A stretch of 64,000 nucleotides of DNA. Source: Rhodamnia argentea. Lineage: Eukaryota; Streptophyta; Magnoliopsida; Myrtales; Myrtaceae. Position 1 is the first letter of the stretch, and each line of letters starts with the position of its first letter. This document shows positions 46,088 through 58,245 of the stretch, one piece after another. The translations under genes were made by a program, and so were the position numbers. The DNA lies in the NCBI RefSeq assembly GCF_020921035.1, contig NC_063157.1, positions 23,205,015-23,269,014 on the forward strand, written 5' to 3'. The notes below the pieces were generated by a model. The model was not told the DNA's origin. It made no database searches and saw only the letters and a program-made list of their open reading frames with translations.

Positions 46088-46348
46088 ATGACCAGAAACC
46101 ATAACATGTCTTCTTCACATTATAGCCTTCTGATATTTCTGATACTTAGCTTAGCTTGCGCTGCTACCGGCGAGAACTTAGAAGATTACAATATTCCAAA
46201 GCTGAGCATCCACCGCCCAACGTTGGTTCGAGATCCTGCATGGGTGGTTCATGCTTCTGTGGCGACAAGGATTTCCAAACGTTCTTTTACAATCAAAAGC
46301 TTGATCATTTCAACTATAGGCCCGAGAGCTACAACACCTTCAAACAGA

Positions 46349-46635
46349 TGTTGGAATATATAAATATTAAACCACGTCTTCTTCTATCGCCTTAAGCTTT
46401 TAGAGCAGTTGATCGTGGTCCCATAAAATCTTTGACGGTATCAGAGCATGAGATTCTAAGTTTAAATCTTTCTAGGCCCTTATTTGCCTCCCCAAATGAA
46501 TTTGTCTACGCTTAATACTAGGCAAAAGACCGGATTAAGTGTGAGGGGGAGTGTTGGAATATATAAATATTAAACCACGCATTCTTCTATCATCTTAAGC
46601 TTTTAGAGCGGTTGGTCGTAGTACTGGGTTGACGC
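46349..46635 (+). mobile_element. TRIM-like mini-retroelement in exon 1 of copy C
   Basis: Two direct terminal repeats, 46349-46435 and 46552 to about 46630, both start TGTTGGAATATATAAATATT. After the first lies a primer site cGGTATCAGAGC (46436-46447, initiator Met tRNA type). Before the second lies the purine tract gtgagggggag. The internal part is only about 116 bp with no coding. The right repeat is cut short where host exon sequence resumes, and about 20 bp of exon are missing, so a deletion followed insertion. Confidence 0.75.
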
Positions 46636-46995
46636 GGATTCACATGCCCCGATCTTCGTTTATCTTGGTGCAGAAGCGCCCATTGATGGCGACATAGCTA
46701 CCATCGGGTTTCTCACGGGTTTCTCTCGGATAATGCGGCTCAATTTAGAGCGCTTATAGTCTATATAGAGGTAATATTAATGCTCCGTATTATCTGCTTG
46801 GTTGCACGTACCTTTTCCCCTTATGTTTGGAGCGCATATGCATATATCTACGCATTTAAAATTGCAAAGTTGGAATTTTGCAGCATCAATTTTACGGTGA
46901 ATCAATCCTGTACGGGTTAACATTTGAAGAAGCTCCGAGTGACAACAACACTCGCGGATATTTCAGCTCGGAGCAAGCTCTTGCCGATTATGCGG

Positions 46996-47522
46996 TGTTG
47001 GAAGCGCGCAAGAGAAATCCGATACCTTTACCCGGGGAGATCACCAAGAGGGAGCCTAAGTTCGAGCCCGTTAACATATCTAGTTGGATCCACCTTCACT
47101 CAAAAGCTTAAGCTAATGAGTTATAGGCCAACTTAGATATATTAATCGCTCCACACCACATTAATTCTCCAATGTGGGACTTCTCTAACACAACTTACAC
47201 GTGCATTCTAATAATTTCCCCCTCACGTGTGAGCTGGAAACCGCGTTTAGTCACCAGATTCCAGATTGAAAGCCCACCAATCAACCATCGGCTCTGATAC
47301 CATTTGTTGGGAGCGCGCAGCAGAAGTCCGATACCTTTACCCGGGGAGATCGCCAAGAGGGAGCCTAAGTCCGAGCCTATTAACATATCTAGTTGGACCC
47401 ATCTTCACTCAAAAGCTTAAGCTAATGAGTTATAGGCCAACTTGGATATATTAACTGCTCCACACCACATTAATTCTCTAATGTGAGACTTCTCTAACAC
47501 AACTTACATGTGCATTCTAACA
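46996..47522 (-). mobile_element. Complete TRIM element in exon 2 of copy C
   Basis: Two 218-bp LTRs (46996-47213 and 47305-47522; TGTTGG...TTCTAACA) flank a 91-bp interior. On the minus strand the interior has a perfect primer site TGGTATCAGAGC (47302-47291) next to one LTR and a purine tract (cgtgagggggaaat) next to the other. The target duplication is TGCGG/TGCAG (46991-46995, 47523-47527). With no coding capacity at 527 bp, it is a textbook terminal-repeat retrotransposon in miniature. It interrupts the exon a few codons before the catalytic serine. Confidence 0.88.
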
Positions 47523-48952
47523 TGCAGAAATCCTCATACACCCGAAGCATAAGTTGAATGCCAAACGATCTCCAATAATCGTCATTGGAGGATCATATGG
47601 GGGAAGTAAGTGAATATATTTTCACATAGGAGCAACATTACTACCGCTATAAATTGAAATTAAAGAATATCGCCCACTATTTACTTTAGACAAGACATTG
47701 CTGGTTTCCGTTGACCCAGTTATTATAGTAGAATGTAGTAATCATATATATAATCTGCCGTAGGTTCTTGTTCTTGAACTTATCCTGGATGGAGCTTTTC
47801 CCAATGAGCGCCAGATATAAATATTGATAGCTTGCACTGAAGGCATTGAAGAAAGTTCCTACCCTCTGATTAAGAGGAAAAACTCAACGCCATATATTCT
47901 ACATATAACTTAGAAATATGTGTTCCAATATTCACAAATTTAATTTTCAGTGCTAGCAACATGGTTCCGATTGAAGTACCCTCACGTGGCTCTCGGAGCT
48001 TTGGCATCATCTGCTCCAGTTCTCTACTTTGACAACATCACACCCCAGGACGCATACTTTTCGGTTGTAGCAAAAGACTTTTTGGTAATCTTAATTTGCT
48101 CAATTTATACCTTTTCCTCTTGAGTGCATTTTCTACAATCAAATCGATCGCTTGAACAGTTGTGTGAGTGATTTTTCAGGATACTAGTCCTTCTTGTCAC
48201 CAAACAATGAGACTATCCTGGGAAGAAATCGATAGAGTTGCTTCTGAGCCTCTTGGTTTCACGAAGTTGAGCAACACCTTCAAAACTTGCAGGTGCAAAT
48301 ATATATTTTCTTTTCATTTTTTAACTGATTCTGAGAATAGTTGTGAAAGTTCTAACTCTATTATTTTCCTTCTGTTTAGTCCACTGCAAAGTTCATCAGA
48401 TCTCACGAGTTACCTGAGAACACTGTACGCACAAGTTGCTCAGTACAATGATCCATCCACACAACCCTTGAAACTTATGTGCGATGCCATTAATGGAGCT
48501 TCTCCAAGAATTGGCATTCTTTGGAAAATCTTTGCAGGCCTTGTTGCCGTCAATGGCAACTTAACATGCTACGTCAATCCCACTTCTGGTGGCACAGATG
48601 AAACTCAGTTAGGTTGGACTTGGCAGGTGTGTAATGTGTATTTATCACGAACATATGCGACTTCTATTTTTCTCACTCACTTTTTATCTATTCGTTATGA
48701 CAATTAATTAGAGGATTATGCTGTCGAGTCAAGTCGAATCGCTTGATTATTTACTACTACAGCTTGGCTCTTCTCAATTATATGCTAACACGTGATAGTG
48801 GCGAGCTTGATTTTTGAGGCTCAAGTTTTATGGAATGAAGTGTTATTAGGCTTGAGGTAAATCCGATGCCATCTGCTTATCGAAAAGCAAGTTTTAGTAC
48901 GAGTTTGCCTTATTAAAACCTAGTTACGAGGCTTGAAAGAAAGTATTAGATG

Positions 48953-49408
48953 CGTTAAATATGTCTTGAATTTTATGTACCCGGTCCGGTTTATCACCCA
49001 ATTGGACATATTTTTGTGCGGCCCGAAAAGTGGAGGAAAAATTGAGATTTAGTTCGTGACGTGGAGAGTTGGGCCGATAGGCCCAACTCGGAGCAAGCAA
49101 ACAAATCTCCTTTGCGGTGCGAACAGATTTGCGTGGGGGTTCGGGGGCAACGCCCTTGAGAAAATTTTTTTGGGCTCTATTTTATACTGCGGCTAGGGTT
49201 TCTTTTCGATTTGGTATTGAGGATTTTCTTTATGTGAGAGACTTGTGAGCCGTGTGCTTTTGTTCAGTCGATAAGACCGATTTCTGTAATCTGTACTCTC
49301 TTTGATCATAGTGGAATTTCGTTTTGCCTCGCCCATGGACGTAGATCACCTTGATCTAATCACGTAAATCCTTGTGTTCCGTGTTCGCTTTCGCATTTTG
49401 TTACAACA
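48953..49408 (+). mobile_element. Solo LTR (copia type) in intron 5 of copy C
   Basis: A 456-bp sequence is flanked by a perfect 5-bp duplication AGATG (48948-48952 and 49409-49413). It starts CGTTAAATATG (expected TG) and ends TTACAACA. The interior carries 'gcccatggacgtagatcacc' and 'cacgtaaatccttgtgttcc', phrases usual in plant copia LTRs. Strand inferred from these. Confidence 0.7.
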
Positions 49409-49527
49409 AGATGTGTGCTCGTAAGGTTTGTCTCCCCTCTATTGCTATAATGTGATTTTCTAATGTCACAAACTAGACTTGGACTCAAAAAGAATCAAGC
49501 TGAGCTTCAGTACATAGTATATGTTAA

Positions 49528-49930
49528 AATGCATGTGTGAGTTGTGTTAAAAAGTAAGGGGGAGTTAATAATACAAGCTGGCTCATAAATCATTGGTTTA
49601 AGATTTTGAGTGAAGGTGGATCGAATTTGATATGTTGACTGGTTCAGAGTGGGTTCTCTCTCAGTTATCTATCCATATTCAAGTATTAAGTTGAGATGCA
49701 TGTGTGAGTTGTGTTAGAAAAGTTCTCACGTCGAAAAATTTGTATGGTATTGAGTAATTAATAATCCTATTTTTAGCAATAACTCATTGGTTTAACCTCT
49801 TGAGTGAAGGTATGTATACCTTGATATGTCGGCGGTACCCGACTTGGGCTCCCTCTTGGTTGCCTCAAATATCAGTTTATTGCTGTGCACTCCAACGATG
49901 CACAACATGTTGGAGCTCGAATACGACCCG
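49528..49930 (+). mobile_element. Decayed TRIM relative in intron 5 of copy C
   Basis: Two diverged repeats (from about 49528 and about 49683) carry 'gcatgtgtgagttgtgtta', then 'tttgagtgaaggtgg' or 'cttgagtgaaggtatg', then 'ctccctcttggttgcctc'. This is the complement of the TRIM LTR at 46996-47213, so it is the same family in the opposite orientation. The ends are unclear. Confidence 0.55.
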
Positions 49931-50908
49931 AGCAGCAGCTTGACCCTTTTACATGATACTTCAATGTACACTAAGAGTGATCTGCGCCATTCTCCGTCAT
50001 TCAAGTTATACTTCTTTTTAGAGGAATAATCAGATAAAACAGTACAGTATATATGCCAATCTGATCTTCCTGTTCTTTTTGTTGAACTAAAGAGAGCTCA
50101 TGTGGGTTTTTGCAGACATGCAGTGAACTGGTGATCCCTATGGGCATTACCAGAAACACTATGTTTCCACCAGCACCTTTCAATCTAAATATCTTCAGCA
50201 ATGACTGCAAAAGTGTGTTCGGTGTCCCGCCGCGGCCGCATTGGGTTCGGTGGTCATGTATGTTACTTTACAAATCTAATAAATTTCACTGCTTTTTTCC
50301 TACCTATTGTTGAATAAATTCTGTGCAAATACAAAAGGAATGGCTTCGGACATCAACATTCCCAAAGGTTATTATATTTTCTTAGTTTCTGCATTGATGA
50401 TGAAGATTTGCAGGACATAAAACTTGTTCTGCATAGGTTCGCTAGCAACATTATTTTCTCCAATGGACTTCAAGATCCTTATAGCAGAGGCGGGTATGTG
50501 GAGTATCATGACCAATAAATTTTCTATGAAAATAACACTTACTTAATCAAGCTTAACTTTGACCCCAAAAAGAAAAAATCAAGCTTAACAACAATTCATA
50601 TACATCAATTCTATTACAGGGTCCTAAAGAATATTTCTAGCACCGTTGTCGCGATCTACACGACCAAAGGTATATGCTGACTTGATTTGTCGCGACCAGA
50701 GTTATATATACTCTCTTTGGACTTATAGAAATTAATTTCTTAATTTGATATGCAAAATATTTCGTACATAGGTTCTCATACCTTGGGCATACTTCTAGCT
50801 AAGAAGAGTGATCCAGATTGGTTGGTTGAGCAACGCAAGACTGAGATTGAGATTATGGGAAAGTGGCTCACCACGCACTATGCGGATCTTCGCGTTTTTG
50901 GAAATTGA

Positions 50909-51920
50909 TCTCATGTGGGAAAGTAGTGAAAACATGATGGTAATAAGGTGAGAGAATAATGTGAAGTTTCATCTTACTTGTAAAAACTGTTCTTTTTACA
51001 TAGTGGTGAGCTTTATGTGACTTTGTAATCCTCCATCATATATGTGCGCGCCCGCTTTTGTCTGTGAGCAATGTAAACTTTAAGTTACGGAGGACTGGTA
51101 TTGCATGTATTAATTTCGCACAAGGAAAAAGCTGCTTGAGCTTGCTCGATTATAGTTATTTTGTCACGAAACTCGAGCTCGAGCTTGATCTAAAAATGCT
51201 CGAATAATGTCCAGTACATTATATAATTTGGAGGATATCAACAATCTTTTAACTTGATAATTTTTTTATTTTATAAAAATAATAGCAACTTGACTAGGCT
51301 CGATTAGATTTGCAAGCCTATCAAGCTAAGAATTGGCAAGCTCAACATCAACTTCACAAGATACTGGAAGAGCTTGAGGTTGAAATTGATTCGAAATCAG
51401 CCGAATTAATCTCAACCGAGCCTGAGCTATTTGTAAGTAGCTTGAGTCAGTGTCATCCTAGTTGAAATTGGCTTGAGCATGTTCAGTCAAATGCTCAAAT
51501 TGATACACGACCTTTTACTCGATCAACTCTGACTCAGACAAAGTTTCACATACTCATTGCATTATGAAGCATCAGAATAGCTATCTGGCGGAATTTTATC
51601 TCACCATGCTCACTTTTGACTAACATATATGGAACTTTGAACTAGACGACTGGAGAAATGATTAAAATAACATACTATGTAGACATCACTAGTCTAAACA
51701 CGAAACTAATCTTTCTGGTGCAAGTTTTTTTTATGAAAAGAAAGCTTCGAGATTTTGATTTGCTTGACGAACTCTCGCACTAGCTTATCACACTTCATAT
51801 CCGTCCCTTATGACTGAGTCTTACATGACTATTTTATTATTGCTAACTTTGTTATGTTAAGATATAATTGACTAAGTATTGTTATACTTAAAATTTTCCA
51901 ACAAATTGCCACTCTCAATC
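50909..51920. repeat. Tail of the duplicated unit behind pseudogene C
   Basis: It is the counterpart of 41950-42960. It passes without interruption into the promoter of gene D at about 51925 ('attacaagtcacatgtaaga'). Confidence 0.75.
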
Positions 51921-51924
51921 ATTA

Positions 51925-52088
51925 CAAGTCACATGTAAGACCCATATGATGTAATAATTGAGATCAAGTGGCTTCATATCATGGCCCGGGACAATAGATC
52001 CCTCTATATAAGCTGGTGATTAGCTAGTTCATTGTCCCGCCGAGTTTGGAATTCTTCATAAACACACTTCTTGTGCACGCAACAAGCC
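51925..52088 (+). promoter_or_regulatory. Core promoter and leader of S28 gene D
   Basis: TATA box tatataag at 52005-52012 is 77 bases before the start codon. It is nearly identical to the region in front of gene A, where the box is weaker (tatatatg). Confidence 0.65.
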
Positions 52089-54961
52089 ATGACTCTTTCT
52101 CGGCTCTATTTCATCATCTCCTTCATTCTATTCGCAGCTTCGATTTCTGGACACAAACTTTACACTCCGACGCTGAGTCTACAACGCAAAAACTTCCTTC
52201 AAGATCCGGAACGTGCAGTTTCGGCATCCGTATCTAACGACTTCGAAACCTTCTTCTTCAACCAAACGCTCGATCATTTCAACTACAGACCCGAGAGCTA
52301 CACCACCTTCAGACAGAGATACTTGATCAACTCCAAATATTGGGGCAGTGCAAATTCTAGTGCGCCGATCTTTGTTTACCTCGGCGCCGAAGCGCCAATA
52401 GACGGAGACTTGATAGGGATTGGGTTTCTGACCGATAACGCAGCTCAATTCGAGGCTCTGTTAGTCTATATCGAGGTTATACATTTGAATTCTACCCTTT
52501 TCTTTTGGGTCCATGCATGGATGTTCTTTCTGTCTAATTTCTGCTTCTAACCAAGTAATTAAACTCTTCTTTTCTTGTGGAATCTTTCTGGTCAGCACCG
52601 GTATTATGGTGAGTCAATTCCACTTGGGATGAGCTTCGAAGAAGCTCTCAAAGATGCAAATGTTCGTGGGTATTTTAGCTCGGCCCAAACTTTGGCCGAT
52701 TATGCAGCCATCATCTTGCACGTGAAGCAGAATTTGAAAGCCAGGGACTCTCCAGTTATTGTCGTGGGAGGATCATATGGAGGAAGTAAGTGGAATTGGT
52801 GTATGTCCTATCCATAATGGCGTATGGTAGAGAGAAATAATAGGAAAAGGTCCATGAGAAGTTCGACGGGTTTTGATTAGTTGACTATGCAAAAAACCAG
52901 TGATATGTGAAAATGATGACTTGTTATTGTCAGTTATTTTCCACAGAAATACTAATTCCTCGTTTATACGAAATAGATATATCGTATCGTTAAAATTTTT
53001 TTTGGTCTAAAGTTTCGTTAAATTAAGTTGTTGAATTCTAATAGCTAATGCAAATTTCAGTGCTTGCCTCGTGGTTCCGGCTAAAATATCCACACGTGAC
53101 CCTTGGAGCTTTGGCCTCATCAGCTCCAATACTGTATTTTGACGACATTACCCCGCAGGATGCATACTATTGGGTGGTCACCAAAGATTTTAAGGTAATT
53201 ACACCCGTATTATATCTTCTTCTTTTTTGATGTAATAGTGGAGCGTGTGGCACTTCTCAAGCATCCTAAGAATATCGATTAATTGAGGCAAAATCGCCAT
53301 CAATCCCCTTGTACACACACAAGTTAAGTATACAAGTACACATATTCTCCTAGAAGATGCCGTCGATAGAATTCAAAGGTGTAGTTATTCGTAACCACAC
53401 CTCAAGTGAGAAAGATATGTAAAATTACCACCTGAATAATGTTTAGAATACTCTTTGCTTTTCATAATTTGGGTTGAACCATGGTCGTTTTGCGCAGGAA
53501 GCCAGCGAGACTTGCTACCAAGCTATAGTAGACTCTTGGTCGGAGATCGATAGAGTTGCCCAAGAGCCTAAGGGCACTGCAAACTTAAGCAAGATGTTCA
53601 AGACTTGCAAGTATGTGATCTGATGTGTAATACCCAAGTTGCTATAAAAGTATTCCCATCCGATTTCTCAATTTTAGAGGAGTTGAAGCCTTCTCACTTG
53701 AGAAGGGGGAGGTGGGGGGTTCAATTCCCCACTTCTCAAGGAAGGGGGGTTGTACTATACTTGAGATTAACTACTACTTCCTTTTCTTGTGTGTGCGTGT
53801 GGGCGTAGGCCTTTAAAGAGTGGGGATGAGCTGAAGGATTACTTGATGTCTTTATACGCGGGAGCAGCTCAATATGATGATCCGGCCAGGAATCCGGTGA
53901 CAGTAATATGCAACGGCATTGATGGGGCAAATGCTACTGAAAATGGCGTTCTCGGCAAAATATTCGCAGGCGTCGTCGCCTATCACGTGAACTCCCCATG
54001 CTACGTCAATCCTCCCACTAATGTTTCTGAAACTGATTTGGGTTGGGGGTGGCAGGTAAAATAATTATTGAATTCTACATCATGTTTGGGCATCGGGCCT
54101 ATTTTAATCGCACCATCCCTCTCTCGAAGTCTTCCTCGTCACAAATTGTGTTAGTGTCTGAGAAAACTTGAAATACTAAAAGGGAGATTTGCTTGCAGAG
54201 CTGCAGCGAAATGGTAATGCCCATAGGCATCACAAACAATTCTATGTTCCCGTCATACCCTTTCGTCTTGAGCAGCTTCATTGACGAATGCAACTCCTCG
54301 TACGGCGTTGTGCCTCGCCCGCACTGGGTCACTACATACTACGGTGGTCATGTATGATTTTCAGCGACTTTTAGAGAATATAAGTTACGGCTCTTATTTC
54401 GATCAGTAGATTAAACTGTTTTCCATGCCCTACCCTTTCATTGTTGTTGCAGGATATAGAGCTAATTCTTCTTAGGTTCGGCAGCAACATCATTTTCTCA
54501 AATGGACTCCGAGATCCTTACAGTAGCGGAGGGTATGTAACATCATATGCTCATCTCCACACATTTGAAGAATCAAAATTTTACATCACTTAATCACTCT
54601 TAACGGTTCGATCTCTTTTTCAATCTTAGGGTCCTGAAGAACATTTCTGACAGTATCATTGCCGTCTACACAGAGAAAGGTACGTAACCAGGCGATGCAT
54701 GTACTGTTTGCGACTTGTCCTATGCACCCGTGAACTGCACAAGAGAATAACAAGATCGATGCATATTAAATTTTATTTTGCAATGGATCTTGAATTCTTT
54801 CATCTGTGAATATATGTTTTGCAGGTTCCCACTGTTTGGATATACATGCACAGAAGCAAACCGATCCGGACTGGTTGGTCATGCAGCGAAAAACCGAAAT
54901 CGAGATTATCAAAGGGTGGTTGACCACATATTATGCCGATCTTCTTGCTTTCAAACAATGA
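52089..54961 (+). CDS. S28 serine carboxypeptidase, Pro-X type, gene D (type 1)
   Basis: Nine exons: 52089-52475, 52596-52785, 53061-53194, 53498-53610, 53809-54055, 54199-54351, 54453-54532, 54630-54679 and 54825-54961. Their lengths equal those of gene A exon by exon, giving 496 codons. The catalytic triad is complete: Ser189 (GGSYGG), Asp429 (NGLRDPYS) and His454 (GSHCLD). The predicted signal peptide [20 protein letters not shown] directs it to the secretory route. Family S28 enzymes cleave a C-terminal residue next to proline at acid pH. Differences from A are few and mostly conservative. In exon 1 D keeps the GAEAPIDGD form and Glu where A has Lys before 'ALLVYIE'. Introns are also nearly identical to A, so the two are recent duplicates. 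Upstream lies pseudogene C's tail. Which of A and D is the main expressed copy is unknown, but D has the better TATA box. Confidence 0.9.
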
Positions 54962-57870
54962 TATGATGAGTTGTACTGCCATAAATATGGATGGTGAATT
55001 GATTCGGGGAAGGCCATTTAGATATCTGATGAGAATAAAAGAATAAGGCCTATGTGTCTCACCATGAAGTTATCCCTGTATTTCTTTGCTCCATAAGAAC
55101 GAGCTGGTAATCAAGGAAATCAAAATGACTTCACTCAATTTTATATTTAAGCCATGTATGTCGTTCATAATAAGCTTCCAGTTAATTGACCTACATTTAC
55201 GACTGCTGGTCTTTTTTATTGATTAAGCATAGGTTTTCAATTTAATTTCTACATTTTGTGGCGTGGGTTTATGGAGCCACTTTCAACACAAGAACTTAGG
55301 CTCTAGTTCTATTTCCCCTCTCCGTCTTGGCAAATCCATTTTACGTTACAGCTCATGCAAAACGAAAGATATTGAATTTCTCGAACGCCCATCTCCCGCA
55401 TCAAACTTTGAGATCGGATCGCATGTTTCGGTGTCATCTATTATAGTGGCCAAACAAATTGGCACTTCATTTTAAAATTTTAAACCGTTAGATGCTGGAT
55501 TTGACCTAAGACTAAGCGTGCAAATACATAGAAAGATTTGAATTGGAACTGGCTTAAGACCAAGTGTAGAAGTAAATTTAAATTCAGTATCTCCCGCTCC
55601 GATACCAAGTAAAATTTTTAAGGTTAATATCATGAAAAATCATAAATTGGTACACTTATGACAAATCTACTTCAATCTATTTTTTTGACAATCAAAAACT
55701 CCAAACTAGTATACCTGTAATAAATTTACCTAAAATTATTTTTTTTACCACCAAAAACTCCAAACCGATGTACTTGTGATAATTTTACTCCAAATTATTT
55801 TTTTGACAATAAAAAATCCAAATTGGTACACCGGTCAACCGCCACTTGTCATCCAACTTAGCAATTTGATAGTAAAATTTAACGAAAATTAAAGGAAGGT
55901 AAATTTATCACAGGTGTACTAGTTTGGGGGTTTTGATGGTAAAAAAATTTAGTTTGGGGTGAATTTATTACATGTTCATCAATTTAGGATTCTTGGTGGT
56001 CAAAAGAATAATTTGGGGTAAATTGATCACATGTACATCAATTTGATATTTTTTATGGTCAAAAGAATAATTTATGTTAAATTTGTTACATGTGTATTAG
56101 TTTGGGGTTTTTCGTGATGTTAACCCAAATTTTATGGGCCACTGTTAACTATTCAAACACTTAAATTGTTAGGATTAGACACGAAAACACAACGAGATAG
56201 AGGGTAAAAGAGAGAAAGCGAAATTGAGATACAATATTTTATCTTAGTTCACTCTTAAACTAGGATTATATTTAATAGCATATTTCACTTTAATTGGTAC
56301 AGTCATTTCTCTATTACAACATTCAGTTATATATAATAGTAGCTATTTATGGATCCAAACCCAAACTACTAAGCCTTCTAGTGTCCAAGGACCCTCGTGC
56401 CTCCCCGTCGATTGGGAATATGAGCCACACCCAAACAACGTTAATAGCAGGAGGTCAACCAACGAATGTAGTGTTTCCTTCTTTGGCGGAGTTGAAAAGC
56501 TCCGACTCTTCTAGGATAGAGTGAAAACTCTCATAAGTTTTCAAGGGGTATGAACTCTTCAAGGTTTAAAAAAATGCACTAGGAAATTTTCATTAATCAA
56601 ATTTGTCTACCTTTCTACATAAATTTGATGGTCTTTTATTGCAAAACAAAAGAAAGGACAAAAGAGTAAAGTCTAATCTAGAAACTAGAAAGCATTAAAG
56701 TACATAGAAACTAGAAGCACTTAGGAACTAAAAGCTATTAGAAGGCACAATATTTCCAATGTTTGAGGTTGTTGAAAAGAGTCTTGTTGTATGGGAAATG
56801 ACAAAGCCGTTATGACAAAGTCAAAGATAAGACTCTTACTGGTGAGGAACTTGCCGATGAGAGGCTTGTTGATCTTGAATACGGGATTGGGTTGCATCAC
56901 TTTTGCAACCTCGTCGGCCACAGGCAGGCAAAGGCATGAAGTCCTTGCCCAAGGCCTTTGAAGCCCCACTAACTCTAGGTGAGGGCCACAACCCTCACCG
57001 ACCAAAATGAAAGAAAAAAAATTAAAAAAAGTAAGCATTATTAAAAAAATTTGTGTCCATGCCGGCCGTGCAACGTAAGATGCCAGCGTCTACACTAGTT
57101 ATTTCCAGTCAAAATTGATCGGAAAGACTGAATTGACACAAATACGAAATGTTGAGGACTAAATTAGTCCAATTAAAATGTTTGGAATTGATTTGGTACC
57201 AGTGCAGTCTGTTTTGAACTTTTTTGATACTTTTTCCCAATTAGTCTAACAATAAATTTATTCCAAGCATTCCAATAGGTTAGTTCTAGTGCAATATGAT
57301 CTGCCATTTATGAATTGACATGGTGAAAAGCCAGCCAATATAGTACCAAAATGATAATAGGTTTCTATGACCATACCATACCGCACATGGGGAAACCCAA
57401 AAGTTCAATTGCAGTGCCCAAGCATAAGGTCGCATAAGTTTTATAAATTTGGATAAGCACTTATTCGCCAAAATATAAAACTTAGTAGCCTATTATCCCA
57501 TTTCCTTAAGTTTTTTCCCAATTTGTTTCTACTTCTTTGTTTTGCCAAACCGTGCACGAGTCTTACACTACCAAGATTATGTTATTTATGCCGGTGGCAA
57601 ATTATAATCTTCCATTTCATTTGCCACGATTTCTAACGGGATAGTTTCTAACTTATTAATTAAATGGTGCTTTCTTGGCACCTTGCGGAATAAAAGCTGA
57701 ATATTTGACAACGTCTATCGAAGACTGTGTCACGAACAATGAATTATTCTCGTATTCCCACCTCATCATTCGATAATTTCCGATTATGTCTAGCGTACTT
57801 ATGTTACTGTATTCCATTTGGGCCTTTCAAAGGACGTAGTCTAACAATAACAACGCAAATCAGCTAAAGA
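54962..57870. repeat. 3' flank and spacer behind gene D
   Basis: It is colinear with 33588-34076 plus 36550-39065 of unit A. It lacks the solo LTR (empty site GTGGC at 55446-55450) and contains the fold-back element 55621-56126 and the GC-rich core 56900-57000. It ends at 57870 inside 'caaatcagctaaaga', the point where in unit A the type-2 promoter follows. No gene is present. Confidence 0.75.
55621..56126. mobile_element. Fold-back element, second copy
   Basis: It is the twin of 36822-37328, carried along by the segmental duplication, with small differences in both arms. The ends are aggttaatatcatgaaaaa and ttttcgtgatgttaaccc. Confidence 0.65.
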
Positions 57871-58119
57871 TATTGAAGATACGGTTGCCTTTGGAATGAG
57901 AGATCTTGATAGCGATAGTGATCTCATTTGATACTAATTGATTTGATTGTTTTTGTATGATAGGAATTGATTTTATATTATTCTGTATATCTCTTTTTTC
58001 TGTTTTTATTTTGACCTCTATGTATTATAAATAGGTCTGTTATTCTACAGTTTCATATAGAGAAAAAGCAATACAGAATACAATTCCTCCATAGCTTTCC
58101 TTCATTGCTTTTTCTTACA
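57871..58119 (+). repeat. 5' LTR of the plus-strand copia element
   Basis: It is 249 bp from TATTGAAGATACGG (expected TG, mutated) to TTTCTTACA, directly before the primer site. It contains 'tgtattataaataggtc' as a TATA region, about 90 bases before its end. Confidence 0.75.
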
Positions 58120-58131
58120 TGGTATCAGAGC
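58120..58131 (+). other. Primer binding site, initiator Met tRNA
   Basis: TGGTATCAGAGC, a perfect match to the plant copia consensus, abuts the LTR. Confidence 0.92.
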
Positions 58132-58245
58132 AAGATTTCAACCTAGCTTCCGCATATTTTTCTGCCTAGCCATCCACTTTGCCTTCTTCGCATATAACCT
58201 GTGAAGAAATTTTTTTGAGTCACATCATATATAAAGCCAAAAACC

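Larger units (their letters stand above)
46088..50908 (+). pseudogene. S28 carboxypeptidase pseudogene C (type 2)
   Basis: It has all nine exons in some form. Exon 1 (46088-46348 and about 46631-46770) has an intact signal peptide but lost one base after 'HASVAT', is split by a TRIM element and carries a small internal duplication near 46715. Exon 2 (46884-46995, 47528-47605) is split by a second TRIM and still ends in GGSYGG with the catalytic Ser. Exons 3-5 (47951-48084, 48180-48292, 48380-48626) are open. Exon 6 (50116-50257) has an 11-bp deletion in 'HWVTTYFGGH'. Exons 7-9 (50414-50493, 50620-50669, 50772-50908) are open, and the His motif reads GSHTLGI. Exons 3-9 are better preserved than in B, so inactivation was probably recent. 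Intron 5 is swollen to 1.5 kb by a solo LTR and TRIM debris. Confidence 0.88.
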
